Counted from the stretch's first letter, positions 1 to 9,330 are shown. The stretch is 60,325 nucleotides of DNA from an uncultured Desulfovibrio sp. (GCA_905235595.1 CAJOMG010000022.1:1-60325), one strand, 5' to 3'. Notes: a model not told the origin generated them from the letters alone. Translations and numbers: made by a program.

Positions 1-1
1 A

Positions 2-649
2 CTGAACACACATCCAGACCTAGACCACATGGGCGGCCTCCTGTATGTACTGAAACATTTCGATGTGCCACTTCTTCTGGATAACGGACGCAGCAGCAAG
101 GGAGAGAAGGGTAAACAATGGGAAGAAGTTCGCCGTCTCAATCACGCACTACCCTTGCGTTACGGTGATGTACTGCTGACAGATACTCCAGGGCTGCGCC
201 TGGAAATCCTGCATCCACCTGTTGACGAAGTATTACAATGGCAAGGCAACAATGCTTCCGTGGTAGCCAGGCTTGTCTGGCATAATCGTGGTCTGGCCCT
301 TTTCATGGGCGACGCCGAACGCCCAGTATTGCGACGACTGCTGGCTAACGGTGACAATCTGCAAGCGGAAGTGCTGGTGGCCCCACACCACGGTTCAGGC
401 AGCAGTTTTATGCAAACATTCTACGAAGCCGTGCAGCCCAAACTGGTAATAGCCTCCTGCGGGCTGGCAAACCGCTATGGCTATCCCGCAAAACGGCTAC
501 GCGACTGGCTTGCCGCTGCAGGCATTCCTCTGCTGTATACAGGACGTGACGGCGAAGTATCCGTTACCTGGAAAGATGCCACACCCTGCTCAGTACACAC
601 GGCACGTTATGGCAGCGTATCCCTTCCACAGCACACAGACATGCCCTGA
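2..649 (+). CDS. comEC: ComEC C-terminal metallo-hydrolase domain (5' partial)
   Basis: The reading frame is open from the first bases of the window, so the gene begins outside it. The first visible residues form the THxDxDHxGG signature of the metallo-beta-lactamase fold. Further along are a GDAE motif and APHHGSGSS, which are the other metal-ligand positions of this fold. This matches the C-terminal domain of ComEC/Rec2, the inner-membrane channel for DNA uptake. The channel part, with its membrane segments, would lie upstream. An internal Met at 29 lies inside the metal-binding motif and is not a real start. A stand-alone hydrolase is possible but less likely. Confidence 0.75.
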   Translation: MNTHPDLDHMGGLLYVLKHFDVPLLLDNGRSSKGEKGKQWEEVRRLNHALPLRYGDVLLTDTPGLRLEILHPPVDEVLQWQGNNASVVARLVWHNRGLALFMGDAERPVLRRLLANGDNLQAEVLVAPHHGSGSSFMQTFYEAVQPKLVIASCGLANRYGYPAKRLRDWLAAAGIPLLYTGRDGEVSVTWKDATPCSVHTARYGSVSLPQHTDMP

Positions 650-703
650 ACCACTGCATAACATATACTGGCACCCCTGCCAGACACACCAGTAAGACAA
701 AAG

Positions 704-716
704 GCCGCAAGGCGGC
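704..716. terminator. Short GC hairpin between convergent genes
   Basis: GCCGC-AAG-GCGGC is a perfect 5-bp stem lying between the convergent comEC tail and the diguanylate cyclase gene. No clear T-run follows on either strand, so termination here is only a guess. Confidence 0.25.
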
Positions 717-791
717 TGCGCCGTTCGGTTTCTAATTATCAGCCGCTGTTATCCTTGCGGAAGTATTGACATCACACAGATGATTATGCGG

Positions 792-2741
792 CTAATTACC
801 GTCTTTATATGTAAGAACATGGATTTTTTTGTCTATACCACAGACTGCGCCATCTCCAAAGAACTGATAGTTATTCTTGCCATTTTCCTTGACTACATAC
901 AGTGCTGCATCGGCATTACGGTACAGCGTTGCCATATCTTCACCGTCATGCGGATATAAGGCAATACCAATACTTGAAGAGATATGAAGCCGAGCCTTGC
1001 CTTGCTCACAATCCATGTCAAGAGTGCGCACAAGCTGCACGGCCTTCTCATGAACCCATTCCCTGCTGGGACAATGCAGGAAAACAACAAATTCGTCCCC
1101 TCCGATACGTCCGATGATATCATTACTGCGAAATGCATTGCGTATACCGATGGCAAACTGTTGAATACAGAAATCACCAAAACCATGGCCAAAGGTATCG
1201 TTGGCTCGCTTGAAGTTATCAATATCAATAATAAAAAAGGCATACAGTTTTTCTTTGCCCTGCATCAGGGCTTCTTCTATGGCCTGTTCCAAGGCTCCAC
1301 GTGTCAAACACCCCGTCAGGGAATCCGTACGTGCCTCGGCCATAATTGTGACTTCAGTATTGATATTTTTGGAATACAGATACATGTAAACGCTTTTATC
1401 ACGCTCAATAAAAAAGATGTAACACTCAAAACGCACCCACTGATAAGCCTCACCGACAAGAAACTGACAATCCATGCTGATATGTTCTGTGCCCCTGCTG
1501 TATTCAAGGAGGATATTTTTGCAGGAAAACGTCGCAAGGAAATTCTCCTGAAATTCTTTTTTAATAAAGCGCTGCGCAAAAAGACGAAGGCTCTCGGAAT
1601 AACTAAGCTCACCCATATTTTTAAGGGCATCAAACTGTCGCATTTTACTTTCAGGGGAGAAAATATCCTTCGTAACATCTATTTCATAGATACTGCCGAA
1701 CATATTACGCGTTGCATCTTGAAAATACCTCATACGATCTTCAAGAGCCAATTTTGTTTTTTTATCAGCCCTTGAAATGATATTACTGATGAACACTATA
1801 AGAATGACCAGTATCGCAGCTATGAGTGTACACGCTACGAGCAAGGTATTTCTGAATTCATCTAAAAAATCTCCCATGTAGGATTCCACAACCAAAAACC
1901 ATGACAATTCCGGAATATATTTTATAATAATAAAATTATTCGTTTTAGTATTAATATAAAAAATATGATCCTTGTGTAAATTCACATAATCAGCTTGCAG
2001 TTTCTCCAATTCGTCCGCAACAGCTTCGTTGCCAGACAAATCAAGCCAGTTAATTTCTGATATACCAGTTGTATGGCTTGATAATTGTAATCTTCCTGAG
2101 GCATTAATGAACGATACTGATGTTCTTGTAGTTATTTCAAAATTGAAAATTTTAGACATCATATCGTCAAGATGAATATAGACACCTGTAATACCAAGAA
2201 CAGACTGACTCCAGTCTCTGACTTTTTGATTTACAAATAATGAAATTTCATTATTTGATGTTGAATTTCTATCAAAATCTATTGTAATGTCATAGTCATG
2301 ATCATATGTCATTAATTGCCTATACAATTTATAAAGATCTGTTCCTTGTGAAATAAATGACATAAAACCATTCTGTGTATAATATGCCTTATTCTTCTCA
2401 AGAATCAAAAAAACACCGCTGAAATCATTATATTTATAATATCCGTTAAGATATTTAGAAATTGTCGCCTTAAAACTCGGCATATCATAAGAATCATCAG
2501 CCATAAGATAAGATACCAAAAAACCATCTTTGGACATGGCATTGGAAATTTTTATGGCTTTTAAAAAATCTGGAACAATTTCAGCGTATATCTCAGCTGC
2601 TTTATGCGAAGTTTCATATTCCTGCAATGCCATAGAATCTTTATATAATGATCTATAGTAAATTCCAGTTAAAAGACAAAAGCCTATGGTAAGGACAGTG
2701 CCGACAAAAAAATTCGTTTTGGCAACAGCCGAAAAAATCAT
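792..2741 (-). CDS. Membrane diguanylate cyclase with periplasmic sensor domain
   Basis: 649 aa. A membrane segment lies at about 10-30 and a second at about 296-320. They enclose a periplasmic region of roughly 265 residues with Cache-like size and layout. A cytoplasmic linker follows, then a GGDEF domain with an intact GGDEF signature near residue 547. An RSND (RxxD) inhibitory site sits five residues before it. The protein should make cyclic di-GMP from two GTP and be product-inhibited. It lies 82 bp downstream of a TRAP-type binding protein on the same strand, suggesting the two form a sensing pair. The sensor half is clearly more AT-rich than its surroundings, whereas the GGDEF half is not, which hints at domain shuffling or relaxed selection. 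The ligand is unknown. Confidence 0.85.
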   Translation of the reverse strand: MIFSAVAKTNFFVGTVLTIGFCLLTGIYYRSLYKDSMALQEYETSHKAAEIYAEIVPDFLKAIKISNAMSKDGFLVSYLMADDSYDMPSFKATISKYLNGYYKYNDFSGVFLILEKNKAYYTQNGFMSFISQGTDLYKLYRQLMTYDHDYDITIDFDRNSTSNNEISLFVNQKVRDWSQSVLGITGVYIHLDDMMSKIFNFEITTRTSVSFINASGRLQLSSHTTGISEINWLDLSGNEAVADELEKLQADYVNLHKDHIFYINTKTNNFIIIKYIPELSWFLVVESYMGDFLDEFRNTLLVACTLIAAILVILIVFISNIISRADKKTKLALEDRMRYFQDATRNMFGSIYEIDVTKDIFSPESKMRQFDALKNMGELSYSESLRLFAQRFIKKEFQENFLATFSCKNILLEYSRGTEHISMDCQFLVGEAYQWVRFECYIFFIERDKSVYMYLYSKNINTEVTIMAEARTDSLTGCLTRGALEQAIEEALMQGKEKLYAFFIIDIDNFKRANDTFGHGFGDFCIQQFAIGIRNAFRSNDIIGRIGGDEFVVFLHCPSREWVHEKAVQLVRTLDMDCEQGKARLHISSSIGIALYPHDGEDMATLYRNADAALYVVKENGKNNYQFFGDGAVCGIDKKIHVLTYKDGN

Positions 2742-2823
2742 ACAGACGTTCCTGACATGACTATTAACAATATTAATGTACAGAACGGTACTGTGTTACA
2801 CATACCCAATAAGACGTTATACA

Positions 2824-3795
2824 TCACTGCAGTGCAAGTACGGCTTTTAGAGCCTTGTCTCCAAATATCATTGTATATGTATCCCATACCTTGCGCGTTG
2901 CCTGTCGAAATGCGTCCATATCCACATTGTCATTGACTTCACAGGTGCCACTCGCACGTATGATTTTGAGGAATTCATATTCCTCTTCATCGCAGAGCTG
3001 TCGTTGCCAGTCACGGGTTTCCTCAGCTGCTGCACGTAAAAGATCACGTTGTTCCTGTGTAAGCTTGTTCCATGTATTTGCGCTGATTAATAATGGTTCT
3101 GGCGTATAGGTATGTGAGGTAAGGGAAATGTACTTCTGTACTTTGTAGTATTTCTTTGTAGCAATATGGGCCAAAGGATTTTCCTGCCCGTCCACAACGC
3201 CTTGCTTCAGGGCGTCATAGAGTTCGGTTATGGGCATGGGTACAGGCTTTACCCCGAGAACTTTCATCATTTCGATGCAGAGCGGCTGTTCCATAACGCG
3301 GAATTTAAGCCCTGCCATATCCTCCGGCCTCATAATTGGACGAACATTATTCGTCATCTGCCGCATGCCGTTTTCCCAAAAAGCGAGCGTAATAATACCA
3401 CGTGCGTTACCCGCGGCACTCAACTGCATGCCAACTGTATCCAGAGCCTTGTAGGCATGCTGTTTATCTCGGAAAAGAAAAGGCAGATCAAAGAGCGCAA
3501 CAGCAGGGACGTAATTAGCTAGCAGGGCTGAACTCGTCAGTGCCATATCTATGGTTCCTGCGGCTACTCCTTCAATCAGATCACGCTGGGAACCCATTTC
3601 ACCGGCAGCATGAATATGGATGCTGATCACACCGTTGGTACGCTGTTTCACCAGCTCAGCAAAATGCACAGCTCCCTTTGCATAGGGATTATCCGCTTCG
3701 GCAATATGCCCAAGCTGCAGGGTGACAGGGGCCGCCACTATGAAAGAGGGTACATATAGCGATAAAAACATCAAAAAAACACAGAAATACCGCAT
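2824..3795 (-). CDS. Orphan TRAP transporter solute-binding protein (DctP family)
   Basis: 323 aa from the ATG at 3795, which has GGAGGG four bases upstream. The earlier in-frame codon at 3816 lacks a site. The signal peptide ends near VAAP. The family features are present: an early LGHIAE strand, MGSQRDLIEGVAAGTIDMA, a central RVMEQP segment with the carboxylate-binding Arg, and the motif ending DALKQGVVDGQENP. DctP proteins deliver organic acids to DctQ and DctM membrane subunits, but neither is encoded nearby. The next gene downstream encodes a diguanylate cyclase with a periplasmic domain, so this copy may work as a sensor partner instead of in uptake. That role is inferred from neighbours only. 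Confidence 0.85.
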   Translation of the reverse strand: MRYFCVFLMFLSLYVPSFIVAAPVTLQLGHIAEADNPYAKGAVHFAELVKQRTNGVISIHIHAAGEMGSQRDLIEGVAAGTIDMALTSSALLANYVPAVALFDLPFLFRDKQHAYKALDTVGMQLSAAGNARGIITLAFWENGMRQMTNNVRPIMRPEDMAGLKFRVMEQPLCIEMMKVLGVKPVPMPITELYDALKQGVVDGQENPLAHIATKKYYKVQKYISLTSHTYTPEPLLISANTWNKLTQEQRDLLRAAAEETRDWQRQLCDEEEYEFLKIIRASGTCEVNDNVDMDAFRQATRKVWDTYTMIFGDKALKAVLALQ

Positions 3796-3840
3796 AACAC
3801 CCTCCACAGCTAGCATTATCCAGTTTTCCCGGTAAAGGTC

Positions 3841-3882
3841 ACCAGTATAACCTGCAGTGTAAAAAATGATACTATTACTGGT
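3841..3882. repeat. Spaced inverted repeat upstream of the DctP gene
   Basis: ACCAGTA at 3841-3847 and TACTGGT at 3876-3882 are 7-bp inverted arms 28 bp apart, in the gap before the binding-protein gene. They could be a spaced operator pair for that gene. Nothing else supports a function. Confidence 0.25.
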
Positions 3883-3948
3883 TAAGGATAGCTCAAATAG
3901 ACCTCTATCTGCAAGGTCATTCCCTTCTGTGAATGTTTGTTATTCGCT

Positions 3949-4884
3949 CTAAATGCGCAGACTCGTCATGATGTCTGAAATGCGGGCCTTGGTAAAAAGC
4001 AGATAGGAAAGAATAAGTTCTCCAGAGTTTACTGTCGAGGTAATATACAAGGGGTCATAGGTACAAATACGGTTCATGTAGTCCATGGCCACAGACATAT
4101 TTTCCTCATTGTTCTTAGCCTTTATTTCAGGGTACAACTGGTACAAGGCATAGAGAAAATCCCGCATAACGAGCACCATGCCCTGAATTTCATAAATGCG
4201 ATTGTCCAGAGTATAGAATGGAATATCCTGCGCATTTTCCAGCAGGCCCTGAGCATAACCCAGCATATTTTCACCTATCAACAGCTGCAGGGAAGCGTAA
4301 ATGTCATCCGTACGGCAGTTGTAGACTCCCTTGCCCTGGTCCAGGCTATTCTTGTACTGTTCAATAAGATTAAGGCCCTTGGTATAACTGCTTTCAGCTG
4401 AAGGGAACCAGAATTTGCGTGGATTCAACGTAAAACAGTTGAGTCGCGCCTGATACAGGAATTCACTCTCCCGATCACTGACTCCCAGTTTGGCAATCTG
4501 AGTGGAATAAATATCGACCAGGAACTTGGTGGCATGATAGACTCCGTACTGGCGATATGCACGGTTGTCGAGCACGAAGCGGTTAAACAGGATGTCGTTG
4601 ATGGACCACCCAAATGTGGAATGCAGCTCATAGCGCATCTGGTTGGTTATGGCGTCAATGAGCAGTTTACCCTTTTCATTGTCTGACAATGCCGATGCTT
4701 CTGAGGGGATAGCACAAGGGGATGGAAATGTTGTCCTATCCATAGCTGCATACAGCCGTTGGGCCCCCCAGAAAACAAGCAACAGCACAATAAAAATGGT
4801 ACACTGTACAAACAGCGTACTCCAGACAATACGCAATTTGAGCAATAATGGAATTTCTGGAAATTTCATCGCCATATCTTTCAC
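3949..4884 (-). CDS. DUF2333 family membrane-anchored protein
   Basis: 311 aa from a GTG at 4884; ATG codons at 4875 and 4869 are alternatives, and none has a strong ribosome site. One membrane segment lies at about 20-42. A long helical periplasmic part follows, containing the conserved stretch around GWSINDILFNRFVLDN and then YGVYHATKFLVDIYST. This stretch matches my memory of DUF2333, a family of unknown function in proteobacteria. It is transcribed on the same strand as the downstream DctP gene, with a gap of about 150 bp. No enzymatic motif is visible. Confidence 0.6.
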   Translation of the reverse strand: MKDMAMKFPEIPLLLKLRIVWSTLFVQCTIFIVLLLVFWGAQRLYAAMDRTTFPSPCAIPSEASALSDNEKGKLLIDAITNQMRYELHSTFGWSINDILFNRFVLDNRAYRQYGVYHATKFLVDIYSTQIAKLGVSDRESEFLYQARLNCFTLNPRKFWFPSAESSYTKGLNLIEQYKNSLDQGKGVYNCRTDDIYASLQLLIGENMLGYAQGLLENAQDIPFYTLDNRIYEIQGMVLVMRDFLYALYQLYPEIKAKNNEENMSVAMDYMNRICTYDPLYITSTVNSGELILSYLLFTKARISDIMTSLRI

Positions 4885-5008
4885 TCTACACTTGGATGCA
4901 TTCTGTCATACACATTTACAAAACAGCAAGTACAGCTGTGAGCGCCCACATTGCCATACTACAGCAGTAGATATCACAACAAGGGACGCTCACATGTAAA
5001 ACGATCAA

Positions 5009-6349
5009 TCAAAAAACCTGTTTCATCTGGGGAGCGGCAAGATAGGTTGCAAGATCTGCCTCTTCCTGCGTATAGCCTTTCGCTCCGAGGCGTGCGTTTG
5101 CCAACCGTTTGCCAAGCTCAACCGCAGGCTGATCCAATGGATTGATGCCCATAAGCCATCCTGTAAACAGCGTTGCCGCCTCCAAGAGCATCATGAGAGC
5201 CCCCGCAGCACGAGGCCCGTTGTCACCCATCTGCACATGCAGCAAAGGCACCCCATTCTTACACAAAGCCATGCGAGTCCCCAATGCCTCAGCTTCCAGC
5301 AGGCTGCCAAAAGGCTTTCCTTTAAGCCAAGACCACTTGTCAGGCACATCGTCACCAAAGGCACGTCCCTGCTCCTGCCCTTCACTGGTCAGGAAAATGC
5401 ATCCCTTATTGCGTGGACCACTCAAGAACATCTGGTTGATGGAATGCTGGTCAGTTACGCCTGTGGCCGGCACAGGCTGCGTTCCCTTGCCTTCCTTGCC
5501 CAGGCTTTCGGCCCAAAGCTGTGCAAACCAGTCACCGTAGGCTGCCCACTGTGGTATGTAGCAGAAAAAAATCAACTGGCTATATGCGTGATCCTCCAGT
5601 GCTTTAGCCCAGCAGGCCAGAGCAAACGAAGGATGCTCAACAACATTCTCTGGCGATTCTGCCAGGGGCCTTGCCACAGAGGCGGCACCATCTAGCAGCG
5701 CATGCCAGTCGATGCCCAGAAAAGCGGCTGGCAACAGGCCCACGGCGGACAACGCCGAATAGCGTCCTCCCAGATAATCCGGCACTTCCAGAGAGGCTAG
5801 GCCATGCTTTCCGGCTTCCTCTCTGAGGTAGCCTTTGACAATATCAGTAACAACTATCATATGCTCGCGCCAGGCTTCGCCCATGGAGGTACGCAGCCAG
5901 TCTCGCACCAAAAAATATTGGGACAATGTTTCAATAGTGCCACCCGACTTGCTGATACACACCACCATGGTTTCAGCAGGAGAGAGAGCGGAAAGCAACG
6001 CCTCAAACCGTTCGGCACAGACATTGTCGGCTATCCACAGCCATGGCCCGGTGTGGCCTGGGGTATCCTGACCAGGTGCAAAGGCCTGCTGTATGGCGCG
6101 CGCGCCAAGGGCTGAACCACCGATCCCCAGTACCAGCATGTGCTTGCAGGCACGAACCTGTGGCAGCAAGGGTGGCAATTCTGCCTCCAGACGAGCTCTA
6201 TAGGGCATGGTTAAAAATGGCAATTCCCCTGAAGACGTTTCACGGGCAAGACGTTGGGCCACTTCCCCAGCACGGGCCTTCAAAGGGTCTGCATCCGTAA
6301 GGGCCAACCTGTGTGTATACGCTCTGGACCATTCAAGTGTATGGGGCAT
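5009..6349 (-). CDS. pgi: Glucose-6-phosphate isomerase
   Basis: 446 aa from the ATG at 6349, preceded by AGGAGAG; the longer frame up to 6424 has no site. It interconverts glucose 6-phosphate and fructose 6-phosphate in the cytoplasm. Family motifs are present: GIGGSALGARAI, SKSGGTIET for phosphate binding, the catalytic Glu in the AESLGKEG segment, and the catalytic His in TDQHSINQ. The length fits the short bacterial type (about 450 aa) rather than the 550-aa enterobacterial form. It is probably the last gene of a run with the YchJ-like and Cys-rich proteins, 46 bp downstream of the latter. Confidence 0.95.
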   Translation of the reverse strand: MPHTLEWSRAYTHRLALTDADPLKARAGEVAQRLARETSSGELPFLTMPYRARLEAELPPLLPQVRACKHMLVLGIGGSALGARAIQQAFAPGQDTPGHTGPWLWIADNVCAERFEALLSALSPAETMVVCISKSGGTIETLSQYFLVRDWLRTSMGEAWREHMIVVTDIVKGYLREEAGKHGLASLEVPDYLGGRYSALSAVGLLPAAFLGIDWHALLDGAASVARPLAESPENVVEHPSFALACWAKALEDHAYSQLIFFCYIPQWAAYGDWFAQLWAESLGKEGKGTQPVPATGVTDQHSINQMFLSGPRNKGCIFLTSEGQEQGRAFGDDVPDKWSWLKGKPFGSLLEAEALGTRMALCKNGVPLLHVQMGDNGPRAAGALMMLLEAATLFTGWLMGINPLDQPAVELGKRLANARLGAKGYTQEEADLATYLAAPQMKQVF

Positions 6350-6395
6350 AATACTCTCCTGTGACAGCTTGCGGCAAACGCAGATTGTTGCCGCA

Positions 6396-6776
6396 TTACA
6401 AAAGACGCAAGGGTTTAGGTGCAAAAAAACGACGTCTGACCTCTAGATATGTAACAGGGCGCACACCAAAACGAAAGCTCCACAGCACACAGCCTTCACG
6501 AGCGGCACAGATCCTCACCTCTCCCCTAGATCCAGCACAATATATACATTGCCGACGTATGGCCCGTAGTGCCTGACGAGAGACTTCCTTCACAGTAAGA
6601 AGATCGGTTTTCTCCTGCAAAAAAAGACGCCAGTCCCACAAAGGGCACTGACTGTCGCCGCATGCTCGCACGCTGCGCGCAGACCCGCCCTGACATTCGA
6701 GACAGAACCGCCGTATGACCAGGAATGGCGCTCGAAGCCCTTGACCCCTTGTGCGCGATATTGCGACATCACCCAT
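6396..6776 (-). CDS. Small protein with duplicated four-cysteine motif
   Basis: 126 aa if it starts at the ATG at 6776. That ATG overlaps the TGA stop of the upstream YchJ-like gene as TGATG, which implies translational coupling. The protein carries two copies of a four-Cys unit: CLEC followed by CGDSQC, then CIYC followed by a CAAREGC segment. Each copy ends in a similar Leu-Trp/Ser-Phe-Arg stretch. The spacing suggests two zinc-binding knuckles. I do not recognise a named family. A link to nucleic acid or metal handling would be guesswork. Confidence 0.65.
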   Translation of the reverse strand: MGDVAISRTRGQGLRAPFLVIRRFCLECQGGSARSVRACGDSQCPLWDWRLFLQEKTDLLTVKEVSRQALRAIRRQCIYCAGSRGEVRICAAREGCVLWSFRFGVRPVTYLEVRRRFFAPKPLRLL

Positions 6777-7285
6777 CAATGTACGGCTTTTCCGCAACAT
6801 TTCTTATATTTTTTGCCACTGCCACAGGGGCAGGGATCATTCCGCCCAACCTTGGGGCCGTCCCTGTGATATGCCTCAGGCTTCAACGGCACACCATCAA
6901 CATAGTACACTTTTCCATCCTTGCGCTGAAAAAAGCTGCGCTCTGCCAGCTGACGCAGCCCATCCAGTTCATAATAGGCGTAAAACTCCACCACATCAAA
7001 GCGTTCGCCCTTTTCTCCCGCAGGCACATCCTGCGCCACAGAACGAATATCTAAACCAATCCAGTGGACATCCCGGGCAGTCTCAGAAATAGTTTCAACG
7101 CTGATGTTCTCCCGATACTCCGGATGCGTACTCTCCACCAGCCACTGATACCGTTTGAGCACATAGGCTGTATAGCGTGAGCGCATCAGTGTTTGCGCAT
7201 CAGCTGGCCAAACATTACCTTCTATATAGGGGATACAGCAATTTTCCTGCAAACGGCCACTGCCGCATGGGCACAATTCGGACAT
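6776..7285 (-). CDS. ychJ: YchJ-like protein with two SEC-C zinc motifs
   Basis: 169 aa from the ATG at 7285, with AGGTG six bases upstream; the frame extends to 7306 without a site. An N-terminal [13 protein letters not shown] motif and a C-terminal [17 protein letters not shown] motif are both SEC-C zinc-binding sequences like the tail of SecA. Between them lies the YchJ middle domain, with [10 protein letters not shown] and the FYAYYE strand. The family (UPF0225) is widespread and its function is not established. The gene is coupled to the downstream four-Cys gene and is probably cotranscribed with pgi. Confidence 0.85.
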   Translation of the reverse strand: MSELCPCGSGRLQENCCIPYIEGNVWPADAQTLMRSRYTAYVLKRYQWLVESTHPEYRENISVETISETARDVHWIGLDIRSVAQDVPAGEKGERFDVVEFYAYYELDGLRQLAERSFFQRKDGKVYYVDGVPLKPEAYHRDGPKVGRNDPCPCGSGKKYKKCCGKAVH

Positions 7286-7454
7286 ACCAAACACCTTGGA
7301 TTGCAATCAGGCAAACAGCACAGATTCAGCATACCTTATGACAAGAGCAGCGGCAAGCATCACAGGCTGACACTGCAACGTCATGAGTTCTGGGTGTAAG
7401 GCAAGCGCACTACCAATGCCCCCAAAATCCTTTCCCGGGAAAGAGAATGCTGTC

Positions 7455-8288
7455 TCAGTTCTGTTGTGGACGCAACAGAACAAGACAACCTTTGGCAACA
7501 TCATGCGCAGTATCTGCCATCCGCATTTCAAGTGTCCCCTTGCGAACAGCTGTGATGTATGCCCTGCCCGCAACCTCTCCCCTGGAATTCAGCACAGCAC
7601 ACTGCGCGCCTGGCGCAAGCGCCCGCTGCCCATACAGCAGGCACCAGAGACAGACATTTCCCCCCTCCTGCCGCACCATCACTACTTCTCCACAGCCAAG
7701 GGCTCTAAGCTGACGGATATGACGCTGCCCCAGCAGGAAAACCAAAAGCCCTGTACTCAGGCCCACAGCGCAAAACCCAGCAGCCAGCACAAAGGGATTC
7801 TGGCCAACGAATCGGCGGATACAGGAAAAGGAAGCCGCCCGCATGTCATCAGCGTCTGCATAAAGACGCACCGGGTAACGCTGCACGACACTGCCTGGTG
7901 TACCACGGAAACGCACATGCAAAATATACCGCCCAGGTAGGGCATCTACATCTGCGAGGACCTTGCCCCGCCACATGCCGCTACCAAAAATGTATCCAGT
8001 AAAAAAACCGTCAAAAGAAAAAGAAAGAGGGGCTTCTTCCGGGGAAAAATGCGTCTGAATATCCCTAGAAGTTGGATTTCTGACGGCAATAGGGCCAGAA
8101 ATAGCCGCAGATTCGCCAGGAAGGAGTTCGAGCAGATTCGCCTCGCTGCGACGTAGCGCCTGCAATCCATCAAGCACACACGCAAGAGCTAGAGCAAGAA
8201 ACAGTGCACAAAGCATCCCCCACCAGTGCTGATGCCTGGTGGTCTGCTGGCACTGCTCCCATTGAACGCAACCAGTCACTCCATCCAC
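7455..8288 (-). CDS. Two-span membrane protein of unknown function
   Basis: I prefer the GTG at 8288, which has AAGGA six bases upstream and gives 277 aa; the frame stays open to 8360. A first membrane segment (MLCALFLALALACV) is followed by a roughly 100-residue outer domain rich in beta strands. A second segment (FVLAAGFCAVGLSTGLLVFLLG) leads to a cytoplasmic tail of about 90 residues. It overlaps or abuts the end of the upstream small membrane protein gene, so the two are likely coupled. I do not recognise the family. Confidence 0.6.
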   Translation of the reverse strand: MDGVTGCVQWEQCQQTTRHQHWWGMLCALFLALALACVLDGLQALRRSEANLLELLPGESAAISGPIAVRNPTSRDIQTHFSPEEAPLSFSFDGFFTGYIFGSGMWRGKVLADVDALPGRYILHVRFRGTPGSVVQRYPVRLYADADDMRAASFSCIRRFVGQNPFVLAAGFCAVGLSTGLLVFLLGQRHIRQLRALGCGEVVMVRQEGGNVCLWCLLYGQRALAPGAQCAVLNSRGEVAGRAYITAVRKGTLEMRMADTAHDVAKGCLVLLRPQQN

Positions 8289-8313
8289 AGTGGTTCCTTC
8301 AATACTAATGCCA

Positions 8314-8628
8314 TCAATGCCGTTCACTGCGCAGTGGCAAAAATGGTGTTTCGGCCACACGCCAATATACCAACGATGGTCCCCGACCAGGAAGGGAAAT
8401 CATGCTCTGGTATTCGGCGGGGAATTTACGACGTACCACGCGTGTCAACAAAAATGCCAAACCCCATAGAGGCACAATGAGACCGAAAAACCATGCACAA
8501 AAAACGAGTTCTACCGCCCCGGCACTGCGTGAGGCCTGATACATGGCCCAAAAAAGTGCCACAATCATAAAAACGTTCGCTACAATGCGGATAATGCCGA
8601 TATACAATGCCTGACGGTAGCTGTTCAT
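8314..8628 (-). CDS. Small membrane protein
   Basis: 104 aa from the ATG at 8628, preceded by GGGAGG four bases away; the longer frame up to 8685 is ignored. Two hydrophobic segments are visible: IIRIVANVFMIVALFWAMY and VFCAWFFGLIVPLWGLAFLL. They are followed by a basic cytoplasmic tail. It is the first gene of a pair with the larger membrane protein downstream. No family is recognised. Confidence 0.65.
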   Translation of the reverse strand: MNSYRQALYIGIIRIVANVFMIVALFWAMYQASRSAGAVELVFCAWFFGLIVPLWGLAFLLTRVVRRKFPAEYQSMISLPGRGPSLVYWRVAETPFLPLRSERH

Positions 8629-8665
8629 GTATCCTCCCGAAATACATCTGACATCCTTGTATGCG

Positions 8666-8705
8666 AACCGGCGGGGCCGGCCCAAAAAGCCAAACCCCGC
8701 CGGTT
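8666..8705. terminator. Hairpin downstream of the TauE/DUF4881 operon
   Basis: Arms AACCGGCGGGG (8666-8676) and CCCCGCCGGTT (8695-8705) form a perfect 11-bp stem with an 18-nt loop that contains a further GGCC self-pairing. It lies just after the DUF4881 gene and before the next promoter. There is no T-run, so it may act as a stabilising 3' end instead of a classic terminator. Confidence 0.5.
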
Positions 8706-8730
8706 ACATAGCAAAAAACACTGTCAAAGA

Positions 8731-9330
8731 CTACTTTCTCTTATAGATGCTGGTCTTTGTGCAGTTCATGATTCGCAGGGCCTGATCCTTCGATGCATTG
8801 AGGAAGGCCACACGAAGTTCGTTGCCAAATGTCCAGGCAGCGTCATCAAAGTTCTTGGCTTCGGAAGGAACCTTGAAGGTGAGCAATGCCTTCATGCCAG
8901 CTGCATAAATGGTCACTGTCTGTTGGCTCTTGTCTATGACAGGGAACGTCTTGCCCTTGACCTTGGGATGCTTGGCATCCACGTTCTTTTCCACGTCTGT
9001 AAAATTGACGGCAAGCTTGACGACCTTATTGGCTGCCTTGTCATACATAAGCACAAACCCATTATCGGGGTCAGCCGCCAGCAAGGCGCCAGTTTCAGGT
9101 GTAGGGCCCATGTCACGGGCAGCCACTGGTAATTTATAGGTCAGAACTTGTGAGGATTCACTGTATGTGGCCTTACCGTCTTTGAGTGTTTCGGCCACAA
9201 TGGTAGCCGACTTGCCCTTTTCAAAGGCCACACAACGGCCCTGTTCCACGCCTCCCTTGAGGTCGCAGCCAGCGAGCAGCGCAAGCGAACCGACCATGCC
9301 CAGCGTAAGCAGCAAAGTACGAATTTTCAT
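8731..9330 (-). CDS. DUF4881 lipoprotein
   Basis: 199 aa with a lipoprotein signal peptide whose lipobox ends LLAGC, so it should be lipid-anchored on the periplasmic side. The start has AGGAGG upstream and lies 12 bp after the TauE permease gene, so they are in one operon. The sequence matches my memory of DUF4881, a family that I associate with sulfate reducers. It contains a GALLAADPDNGFVLMYD segment and ends in a basic tail after a single Cys. Its function is unknown. The steady pairing with the permease suggests a role in anion export or its sensing. Confidence 0.75.
   Translation of the reverse strand: MKIRTLLLTLGMVGSLALLAGCDLKGGVEQGRCVAFEKGKSATIVAETLKDGKATYSESSQVLTYKLPVAARDMGPTPETGALLAADPDNGFVLMYDKAANKVVKLAVNFTDVEKNVDAKHPKVKGKTFPVIDKSQQTVTIYAAGMKALLTFKVPSEAKNFDDAAWTFGNELRVAFLNASKDQALRIMNCTKTSIYKRK

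Noticed and set aside
984..1775. 263-codon plus-strand frame opposite the diguanylate cyclase gene
   Set aside because: It is antisense to a well-supported gene with GGDEF motifs and has no recognisable protein features.
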